Of a stretch of 64,000 nucleotides of DNA, positions 43,358 through 57,424 are shown one piece after another. The position numbers and the translations under genes were made by a program. The notes below the pieces were generated by a model. It searched no databases and was not told the DNA's origin. It worked only from the letters and a program-made list of their open reading frames with translations. The first letter of the stretch is position 1. Each line of letters begins with the position of its first letter. Source of the DNA: Otatea glauca (taxonomy: Eukaryota; Streptophyta; Magnoliopsida; Poales; Poaceae); assembly GCA_036346275.1 (NCBI GenBank), contig CM070730.1, positions 47,166,918 to 47,230,917 of the forward strand, read 5' to 3'.

Positions 43358-46300
43358 TGTAACACCCTAATTTTTGCTCTAATTTAAATTTTGGAGTATT
43401 TCTGTTTTTTTGAATTTTTGGGAATTTATTTAAGTTTATTTGGATTTATTCAAATAGGACTTTTCTTGAAAACAATTAAATAATGGAAAAGTTTTTGCAA
43501 AGTTTTATTGCAAATATTTTAATGGAATTCCAAACATCTCAAAGTAATTTCTGGAATTTTTCTGCTATTTTAAAAGCTCCAAATGATTTAATTGAATTTC
43601 TAGAATTATTTTAAATGTGAAATGATTTAAAAATCAGATGAACAGTAATGGGCCGAGCCCATTATCAGGCGTGTCGCCGCCCAACCGCGCGAAACCCTAG
43701 CGCCGCTTCACCCAAGTTGTCCGATCCGGATCGAACGCTGTGAGTGCGCCACGTCGCTGCATGCGTGAGCCTTCGGATCGCCGCTACGGACGCGCAGGAT
43801 TGCGCCACGCCACTCGCCGTCCCGAGATCGCCGAGACACGTGGGCTTTGATGGCCGTGATTTCACGGCGAGCCGCGCACGCCGAGGCAGCCCTTAAGTCC
43901 CCGTTGTTGGCGCGTGCGAGACCTTCACGCGCGTCTTTTGACTCCTCGCACGCACGCCGAGACCTCTCTAGCACCGAGCGAAGCTCGCCAGAAGTTGCGT
44001 CTTTGTGCCGCCGCGGTTTTTCGCCGCGTTTTCTTCGCGCGGTTTCTCTCCGCCGCCGCCAAGGTCACCGGAGTAATCCTTCCGCCAAGCCGCGTCGAAC
44101 GAGCCACTTCATCACGCCGAGAAGCCCCAGAGCGCCGTGGGCTGCGCCATCTTCCTCAACTCCGGCAGCCTTTTCTTCTGCGCGCCGCCGCTTTCACCGA
44201 AGCTTCGTCGTCCGTCCGATCTTCATCGCACGCTCGTTCGCCCACGTCTCTTTTCTTTGTGTTCTTCTAGAGTAGATCTGCACTGCTAGATCCGGATTGA
44301 ACGGTAGAGATTAGATCTAGTCTCTCGTAAGTTGGTTACATCTCACCGTTGGATCGTTAGTGTACGCGTAGGATTGAGCCACGTCGCGCCATGTATAGTA
44401 AAGACTCCCGTAACCTAAGCCGTTGGATCGGATCGAACGGTTGAGTTCAGACCGTTTTGCCCTAGGATCCGCGCCGCTCAAATTTGAACGTCGGCGCGTG
44501 ATAGCGCCGCACCTCCAACCAATCGCGTGCGGCGCGTGTTTCCTTTGACCGGCGTGACCAATCTCGCCGCTGATTTCAAACGAGCCGTTGCGATTGCGCC
44601 GCGTGTCGCTGCGTATTAAGCGCCGCCGAGTCGCGCGCGCGCTGGCCGCTGGATCCAAGGGGACCGCTCGATGCGTGACGCGTGGCGCGGCGGAAATCGA
44701 GGCGTCGCCGAGCCGCAGCAGCATAGGATCTTACCGCCGATTTTAGCGAACGGTTCGATTTTGCCGCGTGGTCGCATCGTTTCGGAACCGAGTCCACGGT
44801 GGTCCGAGTCAACCGTGGACCCATCCATAGACGAACGACGTGGCGACCTGCGGCGTACACGGTCGGTGACGTCGCCGATGACATCATAAATATTTTTTAT
44901 ATATAAAATATTTTGACCAAAATTCGCTTCGCGGCTGACGTCATCATGACGCGTGCCGACATCATAAAAGCGAATTTCCAGTATAAAAATAATTCAGAAA
45001 AATCGGATTTTCTTAATTTACGTATTTTGATTTTATTCAAACTTCAAATGACAATAACTTTGGCATTTTAACTCGGATTTGGGTGATTCAAATTTCTAAA
45101 AATTCATAAAATTGTGAGCTATTTAATGGTGAATTTTATTTGAATTTTTGAGGTCATTTAGTCTTCTGTATTAGCTATTTATTGCATATTTTGTTTGTAC
45201 GCGTAAACGCAAATTTGCCGGAAAGTTTCGAGGAAGAATTCGTTGCTCAAGACCAAGTTTCGGAACAAGACCAGCAACTCTTTGAAGGCAAGTGATGTTT
45301 TGATCATTTTGATCCCAGGTTTTTAAAATGTAGTTTATGCTTTGAAACTATGCATGCTTATTTATTTAAAATGAATTTAAATTGATTCGGGATAATGTAG
45401 TTAATCAACCCATTTTGTTATGCCACCTTGAATTATTAATTGTATGCCCTAAATCATTGTCACCCTAAGTTTGATTATATTAGTTGGATGTTAATATTGT
45501 GCCAACACGGGAGGCTAGACCGTGAGTAGATGCTTAGCCTTGCAACGAATCATGAGTGATCTTTCGGAAAAATGCTACAATACTGATTAAAGACATTGAA
45601 TGTATTTTGAAAAGTGGTGAGATTGAGGTACAACGACCTGTGTGGTTCCGTACCGATGTTGAGTTATTGCTGGCATGTGTTGCACAATAATCAACTGGGT
45701 GGGAAATGATTTAGACTGGGGCAAGTGGCAAGAGGTCGTGTGCTTGATGGGCTTGTGTGGCTTTGGGTTGATGAGTGATGTGAGTCTGTGCTACATTGGG
45801 TGTGTGTGCCATTGTTGAGTGTTGGAAATCTTGCCTTGGCCGCTAAGGACTTCACCTTGCAAGCCTTTGATCCGAGTCACCCGTACAACCACATGTCCGA
45901 TATGGGATGACCTAGTTGACTAGGGTTCGATATCTTTCCTCCGATACCTCGGGGTGACAAAGACACGTGGGTGTATCTGTATGGGGAGCGCACGTGCTAC
46001 GGCTTGGTGCCCATCCAACGGTGATTGGCCGGTCCTATACTTGGCTCTGTGAGGGAAGTGATAGTGAAGGCAATCTGGGAGAGGTTCTTTGGTTAAGGTA
46101 GAAGTTCTGAAAAGCTTTGTTGCGACAATCACCGTGTGGTGAGCGGTCAGATCTTGTGGGTAAAGTGTACAACCTCCGCAGAGTGTCAAACTATTCAATA
46201 GCCGTGCTCACAGATTGAGCATTGATCGGAGATTACAGTCAAGGGTAGATTTTCATAAACAAAATGTGGGAAGGGTGGTGTGTGCCAAGTGTTAAAATGA

Positions 46301-46887
46301 ACTATTAAGGTGTGTGCCGAGAATCTTCAAGAAAACCATTTGAAGAAATTAGTATTACTTATAACTGCTCCAATGCTTTAATCTAATTAAGATATTGGTT
46401 TAAAATTGTCGTTTGATGCAAAAGAACCATTTAAGCCAACCCTTTGGAATAAGCTTTGCATGTAGTAATAGCATCGCATTCTCGTGCATTACTTGTTGAG
46501 TGCCTTGTGTACTCACCCCACCTTGCTTATCAACCCCAACATCGGTGGAGGAGACTACCCAGTTTGGGAGGAAGAGTACATCGAGGATACGAACAACTAG
46601 GGGCAAGCCAGCTTGGTTGCTGTGGCAAGATGAAGGCTTCCACGACCTTTACTTATGTTCCGCCGCTATTTCCTTACTTTGAATAATGTAAACCCCTGTG
46701 TGGTCGACTTATCTCGTAAGGAGACCATAAGGCCGCATAACTCGACTTATATACATGTTAACACTATTTATTCTTATATCTTTGTGAATGTGCAGAATGT
46801 GCAACCTCAGATGATTGTGTGTGCTAGCGTGATCTGGATCGCATGTAATAATACGAGGGTCCGGATTTGCAGATTCGGGTCCCGACA
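43358..46887 (+). repeat. 3' LTR of Gypsy A, about 3.5 kb
   Basis: It starts TGTAACACCC and ends GGGTCCCGACA. A GC-rich section (43660-44880) with many CGCCGCC and CGTCGGC groups is followed by AT-rich sequence. Open frames in the GC-rich part are not shared with other copies and are not coding. The related LTRs of B and C are 3.15 and 3.58 kb. Confidence 0.88.
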
Positions 46888-48297
46888 AATGTAAATTGCA
46901 ACAATATAAATAAGAATTGTAAGCAAACACAAAGAGACACATCGATGTTTTACTGTGGTGTTCGGAGACTTACCGGTCTCCCCTAATCCACGTTGAAGCA
47001 AGCCCAAACCACTTTGGACCGGCTCCACCAATTGAGCACTGTCTCGATTCCACTAGTGGTAGCTCTGTCCCCTCCGGGTAGGTGAGCTCCGACCTTCACA
47101 AATTCGTCGGGGCTTCTCACAACCTCCGTTGAGAAGCTCACCGGGCACGACGCCTCCACACGCTAGTACACAATGACAACATATATAAAATATTAACTGC
47201 ATACATAGAGAAATAAAAATAAACGACTAAATTTGTTAAATAAATAGATAATGTTTAACCAAGAACTTATCCAAATAAAATTGTTGCGGATACTGAATTA
47301 ACTAAGAACTTATCTAAGATAACATCTAGCACATTATGGGCTCTATCAGCGGTGATGTGGTTGACACGGCCTCTCACTGTTGACTACGGTGCACCTTCGA
47401 CTTGTCCTAAAGCTTGGAAAGCTTCACGGTTGATTCTTGGTGTTGGCACCTTGGATTGAAATGGACTCAGGTGATAACTCCTTTTGAGGTCAGCTATTGG
47501 CCGAATGTACAAGTTCACGGTAGCTGAAACAACGTTTGACTGCAGATTGCTGATCGCTTCCTGGCACAGCACTAGCAAGGATAGGGGATTGGGAATTCTG
47601 ATCGGCAGGATGAGACACTAGGGACGATGTCTTCAACGATGGTTGAGACTAAAATCGAGCAAACTGCTGAGGTGCAACTCTCATCCTCTCTTGATTCTGA
47701 TAGTTTCCTTACTGAGCCATTCTGCTATTACAGTTATCATCCAGTTCTTTGCGCTTATCCTCAAGGACAAAGGCTTTGTTGACAATCTCATAGAAATATG
47801 GAAGTTATGGGTTTCACTTAACTTGAAGTCCAGAGTTCAGTCCCTTTAGGAAACGAGATTGCCTTTGTCTTATCAGTAGCAACATACTTAGTTGCATAGC
47901 GAGCAAACTGAGTTAACTTATTCAGATACTTGACTACAGACTGGCCTCCTTGTTTAATGGTTCTTAATTCTTCTTTCATTGATGTCTATGATTCCTTTCG
48001 GCACATGGTACTAACGAAAAGTATCAACAAATTCATTCTAAGAGATGTTTTGTGAGGCTTCATGGGCACACTGTAATTCTCCCACCATTCTACGGCAACA
48101 GCTTCTAACTGATGGGAAGCATAAAAGATCTTCTCATTGCCTTCACACTAAGTGATGAGCAACTTCTTCTCGATGATTTTGAGACAATCATCAGATTGTA
48201 AAGGTGTAACCATTTTCGGCAAAAGTGATGAGTGTTCATGAATTTTGATAGGCTTGAGTGAGGACGAGGACCATTAGCAGTATCAGGGGTGCATTGT
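46888..48297 (-). mobile_element. Gypsy remnant D (LTR-like piece and gag)
   Basis: Between LTRs of A and B, 46900-47180 looks like an LTR or leader fragment. 47330-48290 on the - strand resembles gag of the same broad family: pieces include NGPRPHSSLSKFMNTHH, QLEA and a HVPKGIIDI-like segment in shifted frames. Many stops and indels show it is old. A and B appear to have inserted into or beside it. Confidence 0.55.
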
Positions 48298-51200
48298 TGT
48301 CGGGACCCGAATTTGCAAATCCGGACCCTCTGTGTATAACGCACTAGTTCAGATCACGCTTAGTGCACACAAAGCTCAACATAGATGTTATCACAACACA
48401 CACAAGCGGAATATAGCATAAACTTCAATAATTAATGATAATCGTTGTCTTACATGAATAATGCCTCACAGGCTTAAATAAGAAACAAACAAATAAGTAG
48501 CGGCGGCAAAATAAATAAGCGTAGCAGACTTCCCGATTTACCACAGTAACCGACGAGGCTCGGACCTAAGCATTCGTGATCCAAATAATCCTCTTCCATG
48601 AATGGCGTAGATTCTTCCTCTTCTCAAGTTGTGTTGTTGGGGTGAGTACATAAAGCACCCAACAAGTTGTGCAAGAATGCAAGTCTAATATTCTATATGC
48701 TTTGGCTTAATCCAAAGGAATGGCTAATATGGCTATTTTGCAAGAAAGCAAAGATTTAACAAGAATACAAAGAAATAGATTGAAAAGCAAGAAACAATAA
48801 TAAGAATTAATAGATTAAGCATTTATGAAGTAAACCAAGTTTCCAACCCTAAATCAATTTTCCACTTCCCATGGCACCGCCATCCAGAACAAGTTTTTGT
48901 TTAACAAAAGTCTAACCCTTAATCAGTAGTTCCCGAGCTTTGCTCAATACCGTGAGCACGGCTATTCAATAGATTGTACACTCGCAGAGGTTATGCACTT
49001 TACCCACACGATACAACCAAACACCACCAAGGCGAGTGATCGTAATAAAGCCTTTACAATGCTACACCTAGACCCAAGATCGCCGCTAAGGTTTCAACAT
49101 CAAGGGTTAAACCACCACAACAGGGCCCCCTCTTGCGCCATGTGAGTTAAACCGTAACCCGGACTCACTATTCACCACGACAAGATCAAATCTAGGTTTC
49201 ACAAATTATTCAACTAGGTCTGTCCCATTCCGCACATGTGGTTGCAAGAGAGACTCAGTCAAAGGCTTGCAAGGTTAAGTCCTTAAAGTGATTAAGGCAA
49301 GACTTCCACATACCCTTGCCAACCCCGCCCACCTTGGCACACCGCCTTGCCACTTGCCCCAATCTAAATCATTACCACCCCAGCTTGATTACCAAGCACC
49401 ACATGCCATCAACATTTCAATCTAGATGTGTGACCTCCTCGCCACGACAACTTGATATCACTGTGACGACACATGACACACCAATTCATAAACATTGTTC
49501 CATATTCCATTAGTCAAAATTAAGTATCAACATTCGGACACATGTGATGACGTGGCATGGCTAAGCAATCTACGACGGTCTAACTAGTCCCATGTTGATT
49601 ATTAATATTAACCAACTATAATTCCACATCCTAGGGTGACAAATAGATCATGGCATAAAATTGACAAGGTATGATTTAATTCAAATAGGCATATTATCTA
49701 ATTCCCTGACTAATTGAAATCATTTATACATATAAAATATCATGCATAAAGTTTAAGAGATAAAATAGAAATTTGGTGAAAATTAGGTGAAACATGATCA
49801 AAGCACAACTTGCCTTGGAGTAGGTGCTGGTCTTGATCTGAGCTTGGGTCTTGGAGCGACGAATCTTCCTCCGATCACCGAAAGGCTCAACGTCTACGCT
49901 AAACGATGCCAAAATAGCAAATAAACACCAAACCAGAGAGCAACCAAACTCCAAAAATAAAATAAAATTCACCAATAAATAGATCTTGATTTTACAAATT
50001 TTTAGAAATTTGAATCACTCAAACCGAGTTAAAATGCAAAAGATATAGCCTTTTGAAGTTTGAATAAACATCAAAATACGTAAAATAGGATTTCGGTTTT
50101 TCCAATTAATTTTCTATTGAAAAGATTTTATTGCGCTTACGACGACGTCAGCCCCGACTCGGACCAATCAGCGTTGACATCGTCGCTCGTCCATGGACTC
50201 GGTCCATAGAACCGCCTCGTCCACCGTGGACGCGCCCACGGGCGCCGCGCCACGCGCGCCGACACTGTGGCAAGATCGATCGGTCGCCACGCCGCCCGTG
50301 CCGATGCTCGACACGCGGCGTGCATCCACGCGATGATCTGACGGCCACCGATCTACCCCTACGTGTCACTAACCTGACCGCTTATCTTAGATCTAACGGT
50401 CCATCTTACCGGAGAGGTTCACCGCTGATGAGGATGACGCGGCGCGATCTGAACGGTTCGGCGAAGATCCAACGGCTGCGTGAAGCTTCGAGACACGGCG
50501 GCGGGCTTGCACCGGAGCGGAGGAAGACGACCACCCGAACGGCGTTTCGACGCGATTCCGGCGAGAAGAAGGGCAGACTCGACGCGGCACGACGCGAGGA
50601 ACTTGGATCTGGAACCAATTCGGCGAACGGCGGCTTGACGACGGCGGAACTCGAAGAAAACCGCAGCGGCGAAGAGCAAACTACGGAGAGCTCCTGCGAG
50701 GCTACAGCGGCGACTCAACGGCGAAGGCTAGCACTGGCGGATGCGCTCTGGGATGGCGATCCTCGGAGTGCGGTCCGCGCTTTAAATAGCCTCGGCGAAC
50801 GCCCAGAAAAGGCAACCCTAAAATCACGCGGCGGCGACGGCGGATTCGGAAACCGAATCGGAGACGATGACTGCGGTCCGTCCGATCTGCGATGAACGGT
50901 TGCGATTCCCCCAAACGCGATACGATCCGATCCGCTCTTTCCAAAATCAACGGATGCGATCAGATCTTTCCAAAACGACGCAAGGAATCCTCACCGCGCG
51001 ATCTTGATCCAACGGCCGAAGTCGCTAGGGTTTCGCGAAGGAGACAACCGTCCGATCCGATCCAATGGTCCATACGCGAGGCGGCGGGAACGGGCAACGG
51101 GCCGCACCGCGATGGTCACAAGATGCACAAGGTCGGGCTTGGCCCAAGATCGCTCACTCGATTTCAACGCTGATTTAAAATAATTCCGAAATTAGATTAA

Positions 51201-51451
51201 TTCATTTAAGGCAATTAAAATATCGGGAAAAATCCAAGAAAATTCTCATAAATACTTTGAAACATTACGACTCAAATAAAATATTTTTGACAAAACTTCA
51301 TATTATTCTTATCTATATATAATTAGTTTTCACCAAAGGTTCAATATACTTAATTAAAATAAATTCAAATAATTTCGGAAAAATCCAATAATTTAAGAAA
51401 ATCACAAAATGCACGTGAGCGAAATTATAAGTCAAATTTTGGGATGTTACA
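48298..51451 (-). repeat. 3' LTR of Gypsy B
   Basis: Read on +, it runs from TGTCGGGACCCG to GGGATGTTACA, the complement of TGTAACATCCC. It is clearly related to A and C but more divergent. The 5 bases before it are ATTGT. Confidence 0.8.
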
Positions 51452-53842
51452 AACCTCCCCTTAATGTAATCTCGATTTTAGATTCAAGGTCGACTAGGAA
51501 TAGGTTTGGAAATTTCGACTTCAGATCCTCTTCACGCTCCCAAAGTTGCCTCATTCTCTAATGGTTGCTCCATCGAACTCGCAAAACGAATCGACTTGTT
51601 CCGGTTCTCATGTCCATGACATCCAAAATTTTCATTGATGTTCTTTGTAGGTCAAATCCTTCGCAACTCAATCTCTTCCATAGGCGTCGCTCACTGCACC
51701 AAGACACTTCTTGAGTTGTGACACATGGAACACATCATGCACGCCGCCAAAGAATCGCGGTAATTCCAATCGATAAGCAACCTCCTCGACGGCTCAAAAT
51801 TTTGAACGGTCCAACATATCTTGGGGCAAGCTTTCCTTTAGCGTGGAACCTTTAACTCCTTTTAGAGGGTAACCTAAGATACACGAAATCTTCGGTTCAA
51901 ACTCAAATCACGGCCGATTATCCGCATAACTTTTTGTCTTGATCGCGATTTTCAACCTGTCTCTTATCATGGCAACTTGCTCTTCAGCTTCCTTAAGAAT
52001 ATTAGGGCCAAATATCATACGCTCCCCTGTCTCATTCCAATTCAGTGGGGTACGACAGGCACGACCATATAAAGCCTCAAATGGCGACATCTGCAAATTA
52101 GCCTGGTAACTGTTGTTATAGCTGAACTCTACATATGGTAAGCATTTGTCCCATGAAGTGGTGTAGGATAAAGCGCAAGCTCTTAACATATCTTCTAAAA
52201 TCTGATTTACTCTTTCTGTCTGACCATCGGTCTCATGGATGGTATGTTTGTGCTAAAGTTCAAACGCTGCTCCCATGGCTTCATGCAATTTGTCCCAAAA
52301 TCTCGAGGTGAATCGAGTACCTCATCGACACTATTTTCTTAGGCACACCATGCAAACACACGATTCGGCTATGTATAATTTCGCTAACCGGTCTCCGAGT
52401 AAGTTGTCTTAACCGGGATGAAGTGAGCAACTTTGGTCAATCGATCCACAATGACCCATATAGAATCATACCCATTTTGAGTTCTTGGCAATCCGTGATG
52501 AAATCCATACCGATTTCTTCCCACTTCCATTCTCGGGATTTTTAGCGGTTGTAGCAAACCTCTTTGGTCTCGATGTATTGCCTTAACTCTCGGCATACAT
52601 CGCACAAGGCAACGTGTTCGGCGACTTCACGCTTCATATTCGCCACCAAAACCTCTCCTTTAAGTCCCGTACATCTTAGCGCTTCTGGATGAATTGAATA
52701 CTTGGAATCATGAGCCTCTTCCAAAATCAATCGCTTAAGTTCTCGTCTGCATTTGGCACACAAATGACCACTCGAACCACATGGTACCTTGGTCATCCAC
52801 CAGAAAGTCCTTTGCTAATCCTTCATCCTTTTAGCCTTGATCAGGTTGACTTTCTCATCATTTTTTGTCCTTCCGAATTTGATCTTCGAGCATTGGCTTC
52901 ACTTCCAAAGCAGCTAGGAATCCTTCCAAACTACTTCCGCTTTAAATTTTGCAATCTCCGCACTGCCTGATCGCCCTTCCCGCACCATCATATTCGCCAC
53001 GTAGCTCTTGCGACTTAAGGCATCACTACCACATTTGCTTTTCCTGATGGTAATGAATTCCCATGTTATAATCCTTGATTAATTCCAACCATCTCCTTTG
53101 CCTCATATTGAGATCTGATTGAGTGAAAATATATTTCAAACTCTTATGGTCCGTATATATCTCACATCTATTTCCAATGAGATAATGACGCCACAATTTC
53201 AAGGCATGCACCACTACAGCCCAATTCCAAGTCATGCGTAGGATAATTTCCTTCATGTGGTCTTAATCGCCTTGACGATATGCGACCACTTTACCCTCTT
53301 GCATCAATACGCATCCAAGACCTCGCCTTGACGCATCACAAGATATATCAAAGCTATTTCAACATTAGGCAAAACCAACACGGGCTGTTGTCAAACGCTT
53401 CTTTAATTCCTCAAAACTCTTATCACAACCTCGTGTCCATGAAAATTTCTTTTCCTTTTTCAACAACTCGAGTAAGAGGTCTCGCAATCATCGAAAATCC
53501 TTCTATGAACCGCGATAATATCCCGCCATTCCCGTAAAACTACGGACTGAGTGATGACTTTGGTTGCTCCTAATGCAACATCGCCTCCACTTTGCTTGGG
53601 TCGACAAAGAACTCCTTCTGCAATCATGACATGACCGAGAAATTCCACCTTTTCCTTCCAAAAGTCGCATTTATCGAATTTAGCATACACTGTTGCTCAC
53701 GCAGCCTTTTCCAACACTAGCCTCGGATGATTTGGCGTGCTCGCTTCGGTCTTTGAATATACCAAAATATCATCTATGAACACAACAACAAACTTGTCCA
53801 AGTATTCCATGAAAATCTTATTCATCGAAGTTCATGAAATAT
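51452..53842 (-). pseudogene. Pol fragment of Gypsy B (RT end, RNase H, integrase)
   Basis: On the - strand, 53690-53460 carries RT connection sequence (VEFLGHVMIAEGV), 53256-53026 RNase H (YTDHKSLKYIFTQSDLNMRQ), and 52605-51908 integrase with LKIPRMEVG, YDSIWVIVDRLTKVAHFIP and FSYNNSYQANLQMSPFEALY. Stops and shifts are frequent. Confidence 0.8.
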
Positions 53843-56800
53843 TGTCGGACCCGAACCCGCAAATCCGGACCCTCCGTATTCTCGCGCTACCCAGATCACG
53901 CTTAGCACACACAATCATCTGAGGTTGCACATCACGGACATTCACGAAGATATAAGAATAAATAGTGCAAACATGTATATAAACCGAGTTGTGCGACCTT
54001 ATGGTCTCCTTACGGATAGGTCACCACACAGGCTTACATTATTCAAAGTAAAGAAATAGCAATGAACATAAAAAAAGGTCGTGGAAGCCTTCATCTTGCC
54101 ACAGCAACCGACTGGGCTTGCCCCTAGTTCATCGTGTCCTCGATGTACTCCTCCTCCCAAACCGTGTAGTCTCCTCCACCGATGTTGGGGTTGAAAGCAA
54201 GGTGGGGTGAGTACACAAGGCACTCAACAAGTAATGCATGTAATGCAAGACTATTACTATATGCGATCTTGTTCCAAAGGATTGGCTTAAATGGTTCTTT
54301 TGCATCAAGCAAACATTTTTAACCAATATCTTAGTTAGATTAAAGCAAGAGAACAGCTTTTACGTAATAATAATTTCAAATGGTTTTTCCATGAGGTTTC
54401 ACACACACCTTGACATACTCATTTTTAACACTTGGCACACCACCCCTTCCATGTTTTGTTTATGAAAATCTACCCTTGATCAGAATCCCGAGCAATGCTC
54501 AATTCCGTGAGCACGGCTATTCAATAGTTTTGACACTCTGCAGAGGTTGTACACTTTACCCACAAGATACACCGCCACCACACAGTGTGATTGTCGCAAC
54601 AAAGCTTTTCAGAACCTCTACCTTAACCAAAGAACCTCTCGGTATTGCCTTCACTATCACTTCCTCACACAGAGTCAAGTATAGGACCGCCAATCACCGC
54701 TGGATGGGCACCAAGCCGTAGCACGTGCACGCTCCCCATACAGATACACCCGTGTCTGTCACCCCGAGGTATCGAGGAAAGATATCGTAACCCTAGTCAA
54801 CTAGGTCTGTCCCATATCGGATATGTGGTTGTACGGTGACTCGGATCAAAGGCTTGCAAGGTGAAGTCCTTAATCGACTAAGGCAAGGCTTCCAACACTC
54901 AATAGTGGCACTGGCCCAATGTGGCACACAGACTCACATCACTCATCAACCCATCGCCACACAGCCCACCAGCACACTGACCTCTTGCCACTTGCCCCAT
55001 CTAAAACATTTCCCACCCCATTGATTATTGTGCAACACATGCCAAGAATAACTCAACATCAATATGGAACCACACAGTCACCATACTTCCATATCATCAT
55101 GTGGCATCATCACACCACTTTCAAAATACATTCAATATTCCATTAGTCAATTTTGTAGCATTTCTCGAAAGATCATTCATGACTCATTGCAAGGCTAAGC
55201 ATCTACTCACTGCCTAGCCTCCCGTGTTGGCACAATATTAACATCCAACTAATATAATCAAACTTAGGTGACAATGATTTAGGCATACAAGTAATAATTC
55301 AAGGTGGCATAACAAAATGGGTTGATTAACTACATTATCCCAAATTAATTTAAATTCATTTTTAAATAATTAGCATGCATAGTTTCAAAGCATAAATTAC
55401 ATTTTAAAATCTGGGATCAAAATGATCAAAGCATCACTTGCCTTCAAAGAGTTGTTGGTCGTGTTCCGAAGCTTGGTCTTGAGCGACTAATTCTTCCTCA
55501 AACTTTCCGACAAATTTGCGCTCACGCTGCACAAACAAAAAGATACAATAAATAGCTAATACAGAAGACTAGATGACCTCAAAAATTCAAATAAATTTCA
55601 CCATTAAATAGCTCATAATTTTATGAATTTTTAGAAATTTGAATCACCCAAATTCGAGTTAAAATGCAAAAGTTATAGTCATTTGAAGTTTGAATAAAAT
55701 CTAAAATACGTAAATTAAGAAAATACGATTTTTCTGAATTATTTTTATACTCGAAATTCGCATAAATGATGTCAAGATCGCGCCATGATGACGTCAGCAC
55801 AGAAATGAATTTCGGTCGAAATATTTTATATATAAAATATTTATGACGCCATTGTCGACGGCAAGACGACACGTGGCGACCTCTAGTGCCGCCACGCTGT
55901 TTTGATTCATGGGTGGGTCCACGGTTCGGCTCGTCCACCGTGGATCGGCAAAGATCTTGTGCTCATGCACCGGTGACGCAAGCCGTGGCGCGGCCGACGG
56001 CGCGCAGCCAATCCCGACGCGACACGCGGCAAGATCCGCATCGCGCCATCCAACGGCCGGATTCACCTCGCGGTTCGGCGACGCCGACTCCACGCCCACG
56101 CGCCTTACATCCGGCGCGCCAGATCCAACGGCCAAGACCGCGCCGCCATCGCGATGTCTCGGTTCATGCGACGACGCACGGCGCAATCGCGACGATACGC
56201 TCAAATCGACGGTGGATCCGGTCTCGCCCGACCAAAATGCCCACGCCAACACGTGATTTGGCGAGGGTACGGTGCCATCTCCGCCAGACGCTCAAATCTG
56301 AACGGCGCGGATCCTTAGGGCAAAACCAGATCCAATCTCTACCGCTTAGATCTAATCTAATGGCCTACGGTACCGAGCGGTTTATCGCTCATGGCGCGAC
56401 GTGGCTCAATCCTACGATCCACTAACGATCCAACGGCTAAGACAAAACATATCGCGAAACTAGATCTAATCCAAGCCGCATACATCAAGATCCAACGGCC
56501 ACGATTCAATCTAAACATCTACAGAGATGGAGGCTACGCGACTCACCGTAACCGAACGATGCAAATCGGACGGTCGGCGCGGTTCGACGAGGTTGACGGC
56601 GGCGAAGAAGCGAAGGTTGCCGAGTCGGGAAGATGACCTCGGCGACGGCGCTGCGGGCTTCTCGGCGAGAAGAAGTGGTCCACTGACGCGCCTTGCTTCG
56701 TGAACTCGAACGGGTCGAGCACGGCGGAAAGCGACGGACGGCGGCGAGAGGAAGCAAAACAACGCGGCACAAAGACGCAACTACGGCGAGCTCGCCAGCG

Positions 56801-57424
56801 CTAGAGAGGTCTCGGCGGCGGCGAGGAGTCAAAAACGCAGCGAAGGAGCTCACGGACGCGCTACTCGGCACTTAAAGGGCCTCGACGCGCGCGCGCTAAA
56901 GCGGCGAACGAGCGGAAACGGTCGGCGGCATTAGCTCCGTGATCTCGCCAAGACGATCGACGTGGCGCAATCCCGCGCATCCGCGGCGGCGACGATTCCA
57001 AGGCTCACGCGCGGCGCGACGTGGCACACTCACAGCGCTCGATCCGGACGGACGGCTTGGTGGCGGCGCTAGGGTTTCGCGCGGTTGGGCCGACGACACG
57101 CACAAGAATGGGCTCGGCCCATTATCGCTCATGTGATTTTAAAACATTTCACATTTAAAATAATTCTAGAAATTCAATTAAATCATTTGGAGCTTTTAAA
57201 ATAGCAGAAAAATTCCGAAAAATTCCGTAAATTACTTTGAGATGTTTGGAACTCCATTAAAATATTTGCAATAAAACTTTGCAAAAACTTTTCCATTATT
57301 TAATTGTTTTCAAGAAAAGTTCTATTTGAATAAATCCAAATTAACTTAAATAAATTCCCAAAAATTCACAAGAAAAATCAAAAATACTTCAAAATTCAAA
57401 TTAGAGCAAAAATTAGGTGTTACA
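53843..57424 (-). repeat. 3' LTR of Gypsy C
   Basis: Read on +, it runs from TGTCGGACCCG to GGTGTTACA. The polypurine tract complement AACCTCCCCCTT follows at 57425. It aligns with 61421-64000 and with the LTR of A. Confidence 0.85.

Larger units (their letters stand above)
36748..46887 (+). mobile_element. Ty3/Gypsy chromovirus A
   Basis: The order is truncated 5' LTR (36748-37639), primer-binding site, leader, gag, protease, RT, RNase H, integrase, chromodomain, polypurine tract, and a full 3' LTR (43358-46887). The pol order with integrase last and a C-terminal chromodomain places it in the chromoviruses, probably the Tekay/RIRE3-like group (inference). The 3' LTR is followed by AATGT. 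The matching left flank is lost with the start of the 5' LTR. Confidence 0.9.
48298..53842 (-). mobile_element. Ty3/Gypsy chromovirus B, interrupted by C
   Basis: On the - strand the 3' LTR (48298-51451) is preceded by pol (51452-53842): chromodomain and integrase parts, RNase H and RT. RT is cut at 53842, where the LTR of C begins. The rest of B should lie beyond the window on the far side of C. Confidence 0.85.

Noticed and set aside
43847..44275. 142-codon open frame in the Gypsy A LTR (and similar ones at 50131-50895, 55886-56425, 63425-63892)
   Set aside because: They lie in the GC-rich part of LTRs, and the reading frame is not kept among LTR copies.
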